Part shown: positions 31,933 through 40,641 of the stretch, one piece after another | How positions within the stretch are numbered: position 1 is the first letter of the stretch | Layout of the letters: every line of letters begins with the position of its first letter | Assembly (NCBI RefSeq): GCF_014190775.1 | Contig: NZ_JACHVP010000001.1 | Location: forward strand, 1,054,001-1,118,000 | Length of the DNA: 64,000 nt | Direction of reading: 5' to 3' | Source: Leifsonia aquatica | Lineage (GTDB): Bacteria > Actinomycetota > Actinomycetes > Actinomycetales > Microbacteriaceae | The notes under the pieces: model-generated | What the model was told of the DNA's origin: nothing | Databases searched by the model: none | The model's input: the letters and a program-made list of their open reading frames with translations, nothing else | Position numbers and translations under genes: made by a program

Positions 31933-32484
31933 ATGACCATCGACATCCCCGGCTACAAGGCGGGCACCTGGACCATCGACCCCACCCACTCCGAGGTCGG
32001 CTTCAGCATCCGTCACCTCATGATCAGCAAGGTCAAGGGCACGTTCGAGAACTTCGACGCCACCTTCGTGACCGCCGAGAACCCGCTCGAGTCGACCGTC
32101 ACCGCCAAGGCCGACGTCGCCTCCGTCAACACGAAGAACGCCGACCGTGACGCGCACCTGCGCACCGGCGACTTCTTCCTCGCCGAGGAGCACCCCACCA
32201 TCGACTTCGTGTCGACCGGTGTGCGCCACGAGGACGGCGACTTCCTCGTCGACGGCGACCTGACGATCAAGGGCGTCACCAAGCCGGTCACGTTCGAGTT
32301 CGACTTCGGCGGCTTCGGCCAGGACCCGTACGGCAACTACAAGGCCGGCGCGACCGCGAAGACCAAGATCAACCGCGAGGACTTCGGCCTCACCTACAAC
32401 GCGGCCCTCGAGACCGGCGGCGTCCTCCTCGGCGAGGACGTCACCATCACGCTCGAGCTCCAGGCAGTCCTCCAGCAGGCCTGA
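31933..32484 (+). CDS. YceI-family protein
   Basis: The 183-residue protein has the lipocalin-like YceI fold, from the opening GTWTIDPTHSEVGFSIRHLM, through NADRDAHLRTGDFF, to TIKGVTKPVTFEFDFGG and the closing strand LGEDVTITLELQAV. YceI proteins bind isoprenoid chains or similar lipids. Unlike the E. coli protein this one has no signal peptide, so it should be cytoplasmic, as usual in actinomycetes. AAGGAG precedes the ATG. It has its own promoter and a strong terminator and appears monocistronic. Confidence 0.93.
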   Translation: MTIDIPGYKAGTWTIDPTHSEVGFSIRHLMISKVKGTFENFDATFVTAENPLESTVTAKADVASVNTKNADRDAHLRTGDFFLAEEHPTIDFVSTGVRHEDGDFLVDGDLTIKGVTKPVTFEFDFGGFGQDPYGNYKAGATAKTKINREDFGLTYNAALETGGVLLGEDVTITLELQAVLQQA

Positions 32485-32504
32485 CCCGACCCGCGCGGAA
32501 CCCG

Positions 32505-32547
32505 AACCGCCGAGTACGCAGATTCTCTGCGTACTCGGCGGTTTTTT
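32505..32547 (+). terminator. Strong terminator after the yceI-like gene with an extra third arm
   Basis: AACCGCCGAGTACGCAGA and its exact complement (32526-32543) form an 18-bp stem around TTC, running into a six-T tract (32542-32547). A further copy of the right arm (TCTGCGTACTCGGCGGT) lies at 32556-32572, so two alternative hairpins are possible. The convergent FAD oxidoreductase gene ends at 32585, so the structure may serve both strands. Confidence 0.93.
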
Positions 32548-32584
32548 GCGTACTTTCTGCGTACTCGGCGGTGGGAGAAAGGGG

Positions 32585-33973
32585 TCAGTGGCCGATGAGC
32601 GGGGCGACGGCGCGGGCGACGAGGGAGGAGCGGCCGGTAACGCGTTCCTCGAGGTCGGCGCCCTCCATCGCGACGAGGCCCGCGTTCGCGCCGAGGAACC
32701 GGAGCGGCTCCGGTTCCCACTCGCGGGAGCGGTGGCCGACCCAGGGAAGGCGCGTCAGCGCGGTGTCGTGGCCGCCGATGAGGTCGGCGAGCGTGCGGCC
32801 GGCCAGGTTCGTGGTGCTGAGGCCGTCGCCGACGTAGCCTCCCGCCCACGCCTCCTTGCGGCCGGCATCGAGGCCGACGCTCGCGTGCCAGTCCCGGGGG
32901 ACACCCAACGGGCCGCCCCAGTGGTGCGTGACGCGCGCGCCGACCGCATCCGGGAACAGCTCGAAGAGGGTGCGCACGAGGTGGTCGCGCACGAGGGGGG
33001 AGCGGTCGTACTCGGTGCGGATGGTGCTGCCGAGGTGGTAGCGCGCCCCGCGGCCACCGAAGGCGAAGCGGTTGTCGGCCGTGCGCTGGCCGTAGACGAT
33101 CAGGTTCCGGAAGTCGGTGAAGGTCTGACCGTGCTCGATGCCGATCCGCTCCCAGACCGCGTCGGGCAGCGGCTCGGTGGCGATCATGAGCGAGTAGAGG
33201 GGGAGGATGCGGCGGCCGACCTGCTCGACCTGCGAGCCGTAGCCCTCGGTGGCGTTGACGACGACCCCGGCGCGCACGGTGCGCTCCGCGCCACCCGATC
33301 GGGCACGCACGACGCCGTCGGACCACGAGACGACCTCGGTGCCCTCGGCGATGGTGCCACCCGCCCGCTCCACGACGCGAGCCAGCCCCCGTACCAGCTT
33401 GCCGGGGTGGATGCGCGCGCAGTCGGGCGTGTACGTGGCCGCGATCGCGTCCGGCACCCCGAAGCGACCCCGCACGGTCTCGGTGCCCCAGAGGGCGACG
33501 CGGTCGACGCCGAAGCGTTCCGATTCCGCGAACTCGGCGCGGGCGGCCCCCACCTGCGGACGCGAGCGTGCGAACGTGACCGTGCCGCCGAGGCGGTAGT
33601 CGCAGTCGATGCCCTCGGTCTCCGCGACGCGGCCGACCTCGTGCACAGTCCCGACCATCGCCCGCCGCTGCGCGACCGCGGCGTCGAACCCGTATCGCTC
33701 CTCGAGCTTGGAGGCGGACCACGGGAAGAGCGCCGAGCACCAGCCGCCGTTGCGACCGGACGCACCGAATCCCGCGACCTCCTTCTCCAGCAGCACGACC
33801 CGAAGCGACGGATCGGCCTGCAACAGGTAGTAGGCGGCCCAGAGGCCGGTCAGGCCGGCCCCTACGATGGCGACGTCGGCCTCCACATCCTCGGACAGGC
33901 CGGGGCGCGGCACGAAGCCGCCCTCGGCCTCCGCGATCGAGTCGAACCAGAAGCCGGTGCTGCGGTAGTCCAT
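32585..33973 (-). CDS. FAD-dependent amine/amino-acid oxidoreductase (PuuB/OrdA-like)
   Basis: The 462-residue flavoprotein has the Rossmann start ADVAIVGAGLTGLWAAYYLL, then FGASGRNGGWCSALFPW, a hallmark of gamma-glutamylputrescine oxidase and related DAO-fold enzymes. FAFGGRGARYHLGSTI and the C-terminal GYVGDGLSTTNLAGRTLADL close the FAD site. It probably oxidises a (glutamylated) polyamine or secondary amine. It is the third gene of the lrp-aminotransferase-oxidase operon. A true PuuB needs glutamylputrescine from PuuA, but no PuuA-like ligase is visible in the window, so the substrate remains open. Confidence 0.85.
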   Translation of the reverse strand: MDYRSTGFWFDSIAEAEGGFVPRPGLSEDVEADVAIVGAGLTGLWAAYYLLQADPSLRVVLLEKEVAGFGASGRNGGWCSALFPWSASKLEERYGFDAAVAQRRAMVGTVHEVGRVAETEGIDCDYRLGGTVTFARSRPQVGAARAEFAESERFGVDRVALWGTETVRGRFGVPDAIAATYTPDCARIHPGKLVRGLARVVERAGGTIAEGTEVVSWSDGVVRARSGGAERTVRAGVVVNATEGYGSQVEQVGRRILPLYSLMIATEPLPDAVWERIGIEHGQTFTDFRNLIVYGQRTADNRFAFGGRGARYHLGSTIRTEYDRSPLVRDHLVRTLFELFPDAVGARVTHHWGGPLGVPRDWHASVGLDAGRKEAWAGGYVGDGLSTTNLAGRTLADLIGGHDTALTRLPWVGHRSREWEPEPLRFLGANAGLVAMEGADLEERVTGRSSLVARAVAPLIGH

Positions 33974-34032
33974 GCGTCTCCCTGTCGGTGGAACAGCCGT
34001 GTCGGGCGGAACGGTGGCCGGGTGCGAGAAAC

Positions 34033-34066
34033 GGGCCCGGCCTCCGCTCGCGCGGAGACCGGACCC
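34033..34066 (-). terminator. Imperfect hairpin between aminotransferase and oxidase genes
   Basis: GGGCCCGGCCTCCGC and GCGGAGACCGGACCC pair with a few mismatches around TCGC. Read on the minus strand the stem is followed by CGTTTCTC. It may attenuate transcription into the downstream oxidase gene, which is 118 bases from the aminotransferase. Confidence 0.4.
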
Positions 34067-34091
34067 GCCTCTGACAACCGGGTGCTGCGTC

Positions 34092-35504
34092 TTACAGGTG
34101 GTTGCTCGCCTCGGTGAGGACGGACTCGAGGATCTGACGGATCTCGACGAACTCGTCCGGGCCGATCGTCAGCGGCGGGGCGAGCTGCACGACGGGGTCC
34201 CCACGGTCGTCGGCGCGGCAGTACAGGCCCGCGTCGAAGAGCGCCTTGGAGAGGAACCCGCGCAGCAGGCGCTCCGACTCGTCGTCGTCGAACGTCTCCT
34301 TGGTGTTCTTGTCCTTCACCAGCTCGATGCCGAAGAAGTAGCCGTCGCCGCGCACGTCCCCGACGATCGGCAGGTCGAGCAGCTTCTCGAGCTCGGCGCG
34401 GAAGAGCGGCGAGTTCTCGCGCACGCGCTCGTTGAGGCCCTCCTCCTCGAAGATGTCGAGGTTCTCCATCGCGACCGCGGCCGAGACCGGGTGACCGCCG
34501 AAGGTGTAGCCGTGGTAGAACGACGTGTTGCCGTGCTTGAACGGCTCGTACAGCTTGTCGCTGATGATCGTCGCGCCGATGGGGGAGTACCCGGAGGTCA
34601 TCGCCTTCGCGCAGGTGATCATGTCGGGCACGTAGCCGTACTGCTCGCACGCGAACATGTGTCCGATGCGGCCGAAGGCGCAGATGACCTCGTCGCTCAC
34701 GAGCAGCACGTCGTACTTGTCGCAGATCTCGCGCACGCGCTGGAAGTAGCCGGGAGGCGGCGGGAAGCAGCCGCCGGAGTTCTGCACCGGCTCGAGGAAG
34801 ATCGCAGCGACGGTCTCGGGACCCTCGAACTGGATCATCTCCTCGATGCGGTTGGCCGCCCAGACGCCGAAGGCCTCGATGTCGTCGGTCGGCGCGCCCA
34901 TCTCTCCCGCGCGGTAGAAGTTCGTGTTCGGGACGCGGAACCCACCGGGGGTCAGCGGCTCGAACATCTCCTTCATGGCCGGGATGCCAGTGATCGCCAG
35001 CGCGCCCTGCGGGGTGCCGTGGTAGGCGACGTTGCGCGACAGCACCTTGTGCTTGGTCGGGCGCCCCTGCAGCTTCCAGTAGTACTTGGCGAGCTTGAAG
35101 GCGGTCTCGACCGCCTCGCCGCCGCCGGTCGAGAAGAAGACGCGGTTGAGGTCGCCGGGCGCGTAGTGCGCGAGCCGGTCGGCGAGCTCGATGGCGTTCG
35201 GGTGCGCGTACGACCAGATCGGGAAGAAGGCGAGCTGCTCGGCCTGCTTGGCCGCCGCCTCGGCGAGGCGCTTGCGGCCGTGACCCGCGTTCACCACGAA
35301 CAGACCGGACAGTCCGTCGATGTAGCGCTTGCCGTGCGAGTCCCAGATGTGGTGGCCCTCGCCGCGGGTGATGATGGGCACCCCGCCGCCGTCCTCCATC
35401 ACCGACTGGCGGGCGAAGTGCATCCAGAGGTGGTCCTTGGCCTTGGCCTGGAGCGTCGCCTCGTCGGAGGTGATCGGCTCGCCGAACGTTTCTACGGTTG
35501 TCAT
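34092..35504 (-). CDS. Class III aminotransferase, putrescine/diamine type (SpuC-like)
   Basis: The 470-residue PLP enzyme transfers an amino group, most likely from putrescine, cadaverine or a related omega-amine to pyruvate. Features are KDHLWMHFARQSVMED at the start, FFSTGGGEAVETAFKLAKYY, AYHGTPQGALAITG, the Asp region LLVSDEVICAFGRIG, the PLP lysine in TCAKAMTSGYSPIGA and the late FYHGYTFGGHPVSAA. The ATG at 35504 lies two bases after the Lrp gene stop, so the two are co-expressed. Together with the PatD-like dehydrogenase across the divergent promoter it would form a transaminase route for diamine breakdown. Confidence 0.9.
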   Translation of the reverse strand: MTTVETFGEPITSDEATLQAKAKDHLWMHFARQSVMEDGGGVPIITRGEGHHIWDSHGKRYIDGLSGLFVVNAGHGRKRLAEAAAKQAEQLAFFPIWSYAHPNAIELADRLAHYAPGDLNRVFFSTGGGEAVETAFKLAKYYWKLQGRPTKHKVLSRNVAYHGTPQGALAITGIPAMKEMFEPLTPGGFRVPNTNFYRAGEMGAPTDDIEAFGVWAANRIEEMIQFEGPETVAAIFLEPVQNSGGCFPPPPGYFQRVREICDKYDVLLVSDEVICAFGRIGHMFACEQYGYVPDMITCAKAMTSGYSPIGATIISDKLYEPFKHGNTSFYHGYTFGGHPVSAAVAMENLDIFEEEGLNERVRENSPLFRAELEKLLDLPIVGDVRGDGYFFGIELVKDKNTKETFDDDESERLLRGFLSKALFDAGLYCRADDRGDPVVQLAPPLTIGPDEFVEIRQILESVLTEASNHL

Positions 35505-35506
35505 GG

Positions 35507-35989
35507 TTATCGTGTTCCCCAGTTGTAGAACTGTTTGTGGAGTTTGAGATAGACGAACGTCTCGGTCGACAGCACACCGTCGAGGGTCCGGATCTCGGAG
35601 TTGAGCATGGTGATCAGGTCGAGGTCGTTCTCGCACACCACCTCGGCGAGGATGTCGTACGTCCCGGCCGTGAGGACGACGTAGTCGACGGCGGGCATCG
35701 CTGCCAGCTTGTCGGCCACGACGCGCGTGTCCCCGGAGACCCGGACGCCGATCATCGCCTGGCGGTAGAACCCGAGTTGCATCGGGTCGGTCACGGCCAC
35801 GATCTGCATCACACCCGACTCGGTCAGCTTCTGCACGCGCTGGCGGACCGCTGCCTCGCTCAGACCGACGGCCTTGCCGATCTCGGCGTACGACTTGCGG
35901 CCGTCCACCTGGAGCTGCTCGATGATCGCCTTGGAGACGTCGTCGATCTGCGGAGCCTTCGCGCCGTTCGTTGCCCGAGGGGTACTCAT
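35507..35989 (-). CDS. Lrp/AsnC-family transcriptional regulator
   Basis: The 160-residue regulator has an N-terminal winged helix ([40 protein letters not shown]) and a C-terminal RAM ligand-binding domain ([36 protein letters not shown]). The split between the two is at about residue 70. It heads the operon with the aminotransferase and oxidase and is divergent from the PatD-like dehydrogenase gene, 89 bp away. It is therefore the natural candidate to control both sides in response to an amine or amino acid. Confidence 0.93.
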   Translation of the reverse strand: MSTPRATNGAKAPQIDDVSKAIIEQLQVDGRKSYAEIGKAVGLSEAAVRQRVQKLTESGVMQIVAVTDPMQLGFYRQAMIGVRVSGDTRVVADKLAAMPAVDYVVLTAGTYDILAEVVCENDLDLITMLNSEIRTLDGVLSTETFVYLKLHKQFYNWGTR

Positions 35990-36065
35990 GGAGCGATTCT
36001 GTCAGTGGCGATGCGCTCTGGCAAGCGATTCCGCACATTCCTGGCGTATTCGATGACGAAATCAG

Positions 36066-36071
36066 TAGACT
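36066..36071 (+). promoter_or_regulatory. Candidate -10 for a leaderless PatD-like transcript
   Basis: TAGACT ends eight bases before the ATG at 36079, with no ribosome binding site between. The same hexamer precedes proA and the small membrane gene. The 89-bp divergent gap also holds the minus-strand promoter for the Lrp operon, not resolved by eye. Confidence 0.4.
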
Positions 36072-36078
36072 CCCGCCC

Positions 36079-37509
36079 ATGACCGAGCTGAAGAACTTCG
36101 TGAACGGCACGCACGTGGAGGCGCGCGGGGAGGCCTCCCTGCCCCTGATAGACCCGGCGACGGAGGAGGTCTACGCGACCTCCCCGGTGTCCACCGCGGA
36201 AGACGTGGCCGACGCCTACCGTGCGGCCCAGACCGCGTTCGAGACCTGGGGTGAGACGACCCCGGCGGAGCGCCAGCTGGCCCTGTTCCGCATCGCGGAC
36301 GCGATGGAGGAGCGGGCGGAGGAGTTCGCCGACGCGGAGTCGCAGGACACCGGCAAGCCGCGCTCCACGCTGGTCGACGACGAGATCCTGCTCTCGGTCG
36401 ACCAGATCCGCTTCTTCGCGGGCGCAGCGCGCAACCTCGAGGGGCGGTCCGCCGGGGAGTACATGCGCGACCACACCTCGTTCATCCGCCGCGAGCCGAT
36501 CGGCGTCGTCGGACAGGTGACGCCCTGGAACTATCCGCTGAACATGGCGGTCTGGAAGTTCGCCCCGGCGCTGGCCGCGGGCAACACGACGGTGCTCAAG
36601 CCGTCCGACACGACCCCCCTCTCGACGCTGCTGCTGGCCGAGGTGGCGGCCGAGTTCGTTCCCGCGGGTGTGCTCAACGTGGTGCTGGGCGATCGCAGCA
36701 CGGGCGCGGCGATGACCGAGAACCCGATCCCGCAGCTGATCTCGATCACGGGATCGGTGCGCGCCGGCATGGAGGTCGCCCGTGCCGCGTCGTACGACCT
36801 CAAGCGCGTGCACCTCGAGCTGGGCGGCAAGGCGCCGGTCATCGTGTTCGACGACGCCGACATCCAGAAGGCCGTCGAGGGCATCGTCGCCGCCGGATAC
36901 TTCAACGCGGGCCAGGACTGCACCGCCGCGACGCGCCTGCTGGTGCAGAGCGGCATCCACGACGAGTTCGTCGCCGCCCTGGCCGAATACGCCCGCGCCA
37001 ACGCCCTGACCGGCGGACCGCGCGAGGACGGCATCCTGTACGGCCCCGTCAACAACGCGAACCAGCTGGCGCAGGTCAGCGGCTTCGTCGACCGCCTGCC
37101 CGACCACGCGACGGTCGAGCTCGGCGGCAAGCGGCAGGGCGACCGCGGCTACTTCTGGGAGGCGACGATCGTCTCGGGGCTGCGGCAGGACGACGACGCG
37201 GTGCAGAACGAGATCTTCGGCCCGGTGCAGACCGTTCAGCGCTTCACCGATGAGGCCGAGGCGCTGCGGTGGGCGAACGGCGTGCAGTACGGCCTCGCCT
37301 CCTCCGTCTGGACCAAGGACCACGGCCGCGCCATGCGCTTCGCCAAGGGGCTCGACTTCGGCTGCGTATGGATCAACACGCACATCCCGATCGTCGCCGC
37401 GATGCCGCACGGCGGGTTCAAGCACTCCGGCTACGGCAAGGACCTCTCGCAGTACGGCTTCGAGGACTACACCCGCATCAAGCACGTCATGAGCTACATC
37501 GGGGAGTGA
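36079..37509 (+). CDS. Gamma-aminobutyraldehyde dehydrogenase (PatD-like)
   Basis: The 476-residue NAD-dependent aldehyde dehydrogenase has [52 protein letters not shown] with the catalytic Glu, and [11 protein letters not shown] with the catalytic Cys, the signature style of PatD/YdcW. It would oxidise 4-aminobutyraldehyde (or its five-carbon homologue) to GABA (or 5-aminovalerate) after the transaminase step. The ATG at 36079 begins [10 protein letters not shown]; a longer in-frame reading upstream overlaps the divergent promoter region and was rejected. An APC permease gene follows at 110 bases. Confidence 0.9.
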   Translation: MTELKNFVNGTHVEARGEASLPLIDPATEEVYATSPVSTAEDVADAYRAAQTAFETWGETTPAERQLALFRIADAMEERAEEFADAESQDTGKPRSTLVDDEILLSVDQIRFFAGAARNLEGRSAGEYMRDHTSFIRREPIGVVGQVTPWNYPLNMAVWKFAPALAAGNTTVLKPSDTTPLSTLLLAEVAAEFVPAGVLNVVLGDRSTGAAMTENPIPQLISITGSVRAGMEVARAASYDLKRVHLELGGKAPVIVFDDADIQKAVEGIVAAGYFNAGQDCTAATRLLVQSGIHDEFVAALAEYARANALTGGPREDGILYGPVNNANQLAQVSGFVDRLPDHATVELGGKRQGDRGYFWEATIVSGLRQDDDAVQNEIFGPVQTVQRFTDEAEALRWANGVQYGLASSVWTKDHGRAMRFAKGLDFGCVWINTHIPIVAAMPHGGFKHSGYGKDLSQYGFEDYTRIKHVMSYIGE

Positions 37510-37540
37510 CGCGACACGCGGGCGGATTCAATCATCCTGT

Positions 37541-37548
37541 CCTATAGG
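37541..37548. promoter_or_regulatory. Small palindrome upstream of the permease gene
   Basis: CCTATAGG is a perfect 8-bp palindrome in the 110-bp gap before the permease. Its AT-rich centre stands out in this GC-rich DNA. It could be part of a promoter or a regulator site. A possible TACGCT -10 lies at 37569. Confidence 0.3.
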
Positions 37549-37619
37549 TATTAGGCCACGACCTCCGGTACGCTGCCCCCACACACATCGCCGTGTGGAG
37601 CTGATCCGGAAGGCATCCG

Positions 37620-39140
37620 ATGTCCGCAGAACCCTCGACCTCGTCGGAGCTCGGGGACGGCGAGCACCTCGCCGTCCTCGGCTACGAGGACTCGTTCAAC
37701 CGCTCCATGACCCTCTGGGCGAACTTCGCCCTGGGGTTCACCTACCTCTCGCCGCTGGTCGGCGTGTACTCGCTGTTCGCCACCGCGCTGGCGACCGGGG
37801 GTCCGCCCTCGATCTGGTGGATCGTCATCGTCGGCGCCGGGCAGTTCACGGTCTCGCTGGTGTTCGGCGAGGTGGTGTCGCAGTACCCGATCCACGGCGG
37901 CATCTACCCGTGGGCCAGGAGGCTGTGGGGCCGGCGGTACGCGTGGATGGCGGCCTGGGTCTACATCTGGGCGATGATCGTGACGATCACCGCCGTCGCG
38001 TCCTACGGCAGCGGGTTCCTCGCCAGCCTGTTCGGCCTCCCGGCGACCAAGGAGGTCACGCTCGGGCTCACCGTGCTGCTGCTGATCGTGGCCCTCGCGC
38101 TCAACTTCACCGGCACCAAGACGCTCGCCACGGTGGCGCGGATCGGCCTGGCCGCCGAGCTCGTCGGCGTGATCGCGGTCGGGATCTACCTGCTGATCTT
38201 CCAGCGCAAGCAGGAGTTCTCCGTCTTCTTCGACTCGATGGGCGTGCAGGGGAACGGGTCGTACCTGGTCGCCTTCCTCGGCGCGGCGCTGGCCGGACTG
38301 TTCCTCTTCTACGGGTTCGAGGCGTGCGGCGACGTGGCGGAGGAGGTGGCCAACCCGGCCAAGCGCATCCCGATCGCCATGATGATGACGATCCTGGTCG
38401 GCGGGGTCTCGGCCCTGTTCGCGTTCGGCGGCTACGTGCTCGCCGCTCCCGACCTCCAGAAGATCGTCGCGGGCGACGACGTCGACCCCATCCCGGAGAT
38501 CCTGCAGTCCTCGCTGGGCCCGGTCGGCGCGAAGATCTTCCTGGTCGTCGCGGTGACCGCCTTCCTCTCGTGCGTGCTCAGCCTCCAGGCCGCCGCGAGC
38601 CGCCTGCTGTTCTCGTTCGCGCGCGACGGGATGGTGCCCGCGCACCGCTGGCTGGCCAAGGTCTCGCCGCGCAGCAAGGTGCCGGTCAACGCGCTGATCG
38701 TCGCCTGCTCGATCCCGGTGATCATCACGCTGATCGTCTACGTCGGGCCGGACGGGCTGATCACCCAGGTCACGGCGTTCGCCGTGCTGGGCATCTACGT
38801 GGCGTTCCAGTCCGTGGTGCTCGCGTCGCTGCGCCAGCGGCTGCGCGGGTGGCGGCCGGCCGGGCCGTTCTCGCTCGGCGGCGCGGGCATCGTGATCAAC
38901 GCGATCGCCCTGCTCTACGGCATCGGCGCGATGATCCTGCTCGCGTGGCCGACCTCCACGGGCAACGCCTTCAACGACTGGATCGTGCTGATCGGCCTCG
39001 GCATCGTCGTGGTCGCGGGCGGGCTGTACCTGCTGATCGCGCGGCCGGACCGCAAGTCCGACGCCCCCGAGGGCGACGCGATCCGGGTCGCCGAGCTGCT
39101 GCGGGCGCACCGCTCCGGGGCCGGGGCTCCGCGCGACTGA
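37620..39140 (+). CDS. APC-superfamily amino-acid/polyamine permease
   Basis: The 506-residue, roughly 12-helix transporter belongs to the amino acid-polyamine-organocation superfamily, in the GABA/choline-type amino-acid transporter group. Marks are NFALGFTYLSPLVGVYSLFA, FGEVVSQYPIHGGIYPWARRLWGRR, and FLFYGFEACGDVAEEVANPAKRIPIA. The N-terminal 25 residues are acidic and cytoplasmic. Lying beside diamine-catabolic enzymes, it probably imports putrescine, GABA or a related amine. A long hairpin follows the gene. Confidence 0.9.
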   Translation: MSAEPSTSSELGDGEHLAVLGYEDSFNRSMTLWANFALGFTYLSPLVGVYSLFATALATGGPPSIWWIVIVGAGQFTVSLVFGEVVSQYPIHGGIYPWARRLWGRRYAWMAAWVYIWAMIVTITAVASYGSGFLASLFGLPATKEVTLGLTVLLLIVALALNFTGTKTLATVARIGLAAELVGVIAVGIYLLIFQRKQEFSVFFDSMGVQGNGSYLVAFLGAALAGLFLFYGFEACGDVAEEVANPAKRIPIAMMMTILVGGVSALFAFGGYVLAAPDLQKIVAGDDVDPIPEILQSSLGPVGAKIFLVVAVTAFLSCVLSLQAAASRLLFSFARDGMVPAHRWLAKVSPRSKVPVNALIVACSIPVIITLIVYVGPDGLITQVTAFAVLGIYVAFQSVVLASLRQRLRGWRPAGPFSLGGAGIVINAIALLYGIGAMILLAWPTSTGNAFNDWIVLIGLGIVVVAGGLYLLIARPDRKSDAPEGDAIRVAELLRAHRSGAGAPRD

Positions 39141-39164
39141 CGCATAGACGCGACTGACGCACAG

Positions 39165-39217
39165 AGGGGTCGCATCCCGTCGCTCCTGCCTCGGCTGAGC
39201 GACGGGGCGCGACCCCT
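39165..39217. terminator. Long bidirectional hairpin between convergent genes
   Basis: Two 21-base arms (39165-39185 and 39197-39217) pair with only two adjacent mismatches around an 11-base loop. It lies between the convergent permease and semialdehyde dehydrogenase genes and most likely ends both transcripts. A 13-bp direct repeat (CGCGACTGACGCA at 39132 and 39149) sits just before it. Confidence 0.75.
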
Positions 39218-39237
39218 GGTCGTGCGTGGGTCGTCGT

Positions 39238-40641
39238 TCAGGACTCGCGGCGCGGGATGCCCAGCGGGTTGCCGTCGCGGAGCTCCGGAGGCAGCACCTC
39301 CTGCGGCGCGTCCTGGTAGGCGATCGGCGTGAGCCACCGCCGGATCGCCGTCGCGCCCACCGATGTGTGGATGGAGGCGGTGGTCGCCGGCCAGGAGCCG
39401 CCGTGGTGCTGCGCCCAGCCGATGGCCACGCCGGTCGGCCAGCCGTCGAAGAGCAGGCGGCCTGCGATGCAGCCGAGAGCTGCAGCGAGCGCACTGACGT
39501 CTTCGCCGGGTGCGCGGTGGATCGTCGCCGTCAGCGAGGGCTCGAGCGCGGCGACGAGGGCGTCCAGCTCGGTGTCGCGGTAGCGGACGAGCACGCTGAC
39601 CGGGCCGAAGCACTCGGCGAGGAAGGTGTCGGCCTGGGCGAGGAAGGTGCCCGCGTCGGTCAGGACGAGCGCGGGAGCGGACACGCCGTCCGCCGTCGCC
39701 GGACCGCGGACGACCTCGACGTCCGGGAGTGCGTCGAACGCCTCGACGCCGGTCGAGAAGGCGTCGGTCATGCCCGGCGTCAGCTGTCGCGACGCCGGTG
39801 CGCCTCGGAGGGCCTCCCGCGCGGCCCCCTCGACCGCACCGCCGACGGGCACGAACACGAGCCCGGGCTTGGTGCAGTACTGCCCGGCGTCGCGCGTGAA
39901 CGAGGCGACCAGGCCGGCGCCGATCTCCGGCCCGCGGACCGCGGCCGCGGCCGCTGTCACGACGACCGGGTTGATGCTCCCCAGCTCGCCGTAGAACGGG
40001 ATCGGCTTCGGGCGTGCGGAGGCGAGGTCGAAGAGCGCGCGGCCGCCGCGTTCCGAGCCGGTGAAGCCCGCCGCCGTGATCGCGGGATGCTGCACGAGCG
40101 CGACGCCCGCCTCCATCCCCTCGACCAGGGTGAACATCCCGGCCGGGAGCACGCTCTGCGCGATCTCTGCGGTGCGGCGGGAGAGCTCGGGGTGCCCGGG
40201 ATGCGCCTTGACGACGACCGGGCAGCCGGCGGCGAGCGCCGAGGCCGTGTCGTTGCCCAGCACCGAGAACGCGAACGGGAAGTTGGACGCCGTGTACACG
40301 GCGACCGGACCGAGCGGCCGCAGCATGCGGCGCAGGTCCGGGCGGGGCGGGATGAGCGCGGGGTCCGGGGAGTCGAGCGTGGCCTCCAGGTAGCCGCCCT
40401 CGCGCACGACGCCCGCGAAGAACCGCAGCTGCGAGGCGGTGCGCGTCACCTCGCCGTCGAGGCGCGTGTCCGAGAGCCCGGTCTCGGCGGCGGCGATGCG
40501 CACGAGTTCGGTGCGGTCGGCCTCCAGCTCGAGGGCGAGCGCTTCCAGCCACCCGGCCCGCTCCGCGCGCGTGGTGACCGAGCGGGAGGCGACCGTCGCG
40601 GCCGTCGCCGCCGCGTCGACGGTCTCGACCGCGGCGCTCAT
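39238..40641 (-). CDS. NADP-dependent semialdehyde dehydrogenase (ketoglutarate-semialdehyde-DH type)
   Basis: The 467-residue aldehyde dehydrogenase belongs to the distinct subgroup that includes alpha-ketoglutarate semialdehyde dehydrogenase. Marks are YTASNFPFAFSVLGNDTASA, HPGHPELSRRTAE, FYGELGSINPVVV (catalytic Glu) and RDAGQYCTKPGLVFVP (catalytic Cys). The ATG overlaps the acyl-CoA dehydrogenase stop (ATGA). Given its operon partners, a five-carbon semialdehyde such as glutarate semialdehyde is a reasonable substrate, but that is inference. The family otherwise acts in sugar-acid and hydroxyproline degradation. Confidence 0.85.
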   Translation of the reverse strand: MSAAVETVDAAATAATVASRSVTTRAERAGWLEALALELEADRTELVRIAAAETGLSDTRLDGEVTRTASQLRFFAGVVREGGYLEATLDSPDPALIPPRPDLRRMLRPLGPVAVYTASNFPFAFSVLGNDTASALAAGCPVVVKAHPGHPELSRRTAEIAQSVLPAGMFTLVEGMEAGVALVQHPAITAAGFTGSERGGRALFDLASARPKPIPFYGELGSINPVVVTAAAAAVRGPEIGAGLVASFTRDAGQYCTKPGLVFVPVGGAVEGAAREALRGAPASRQLTPGMTDAFSTGVEAFDALPDVEVVRGPATADGVSAPALVLTDAGTFLAQADTFLAECFGPVSVLVRYRDTELDALVAALEPSLTATIHRAPGEDVSALAAALGCIAGRLLFDGWPTGVAIGWAQHHGGSWPATTASIHTSVGATAIRRWLTPIAYQDAPQEVLPPELRDGNPLGIPRRES

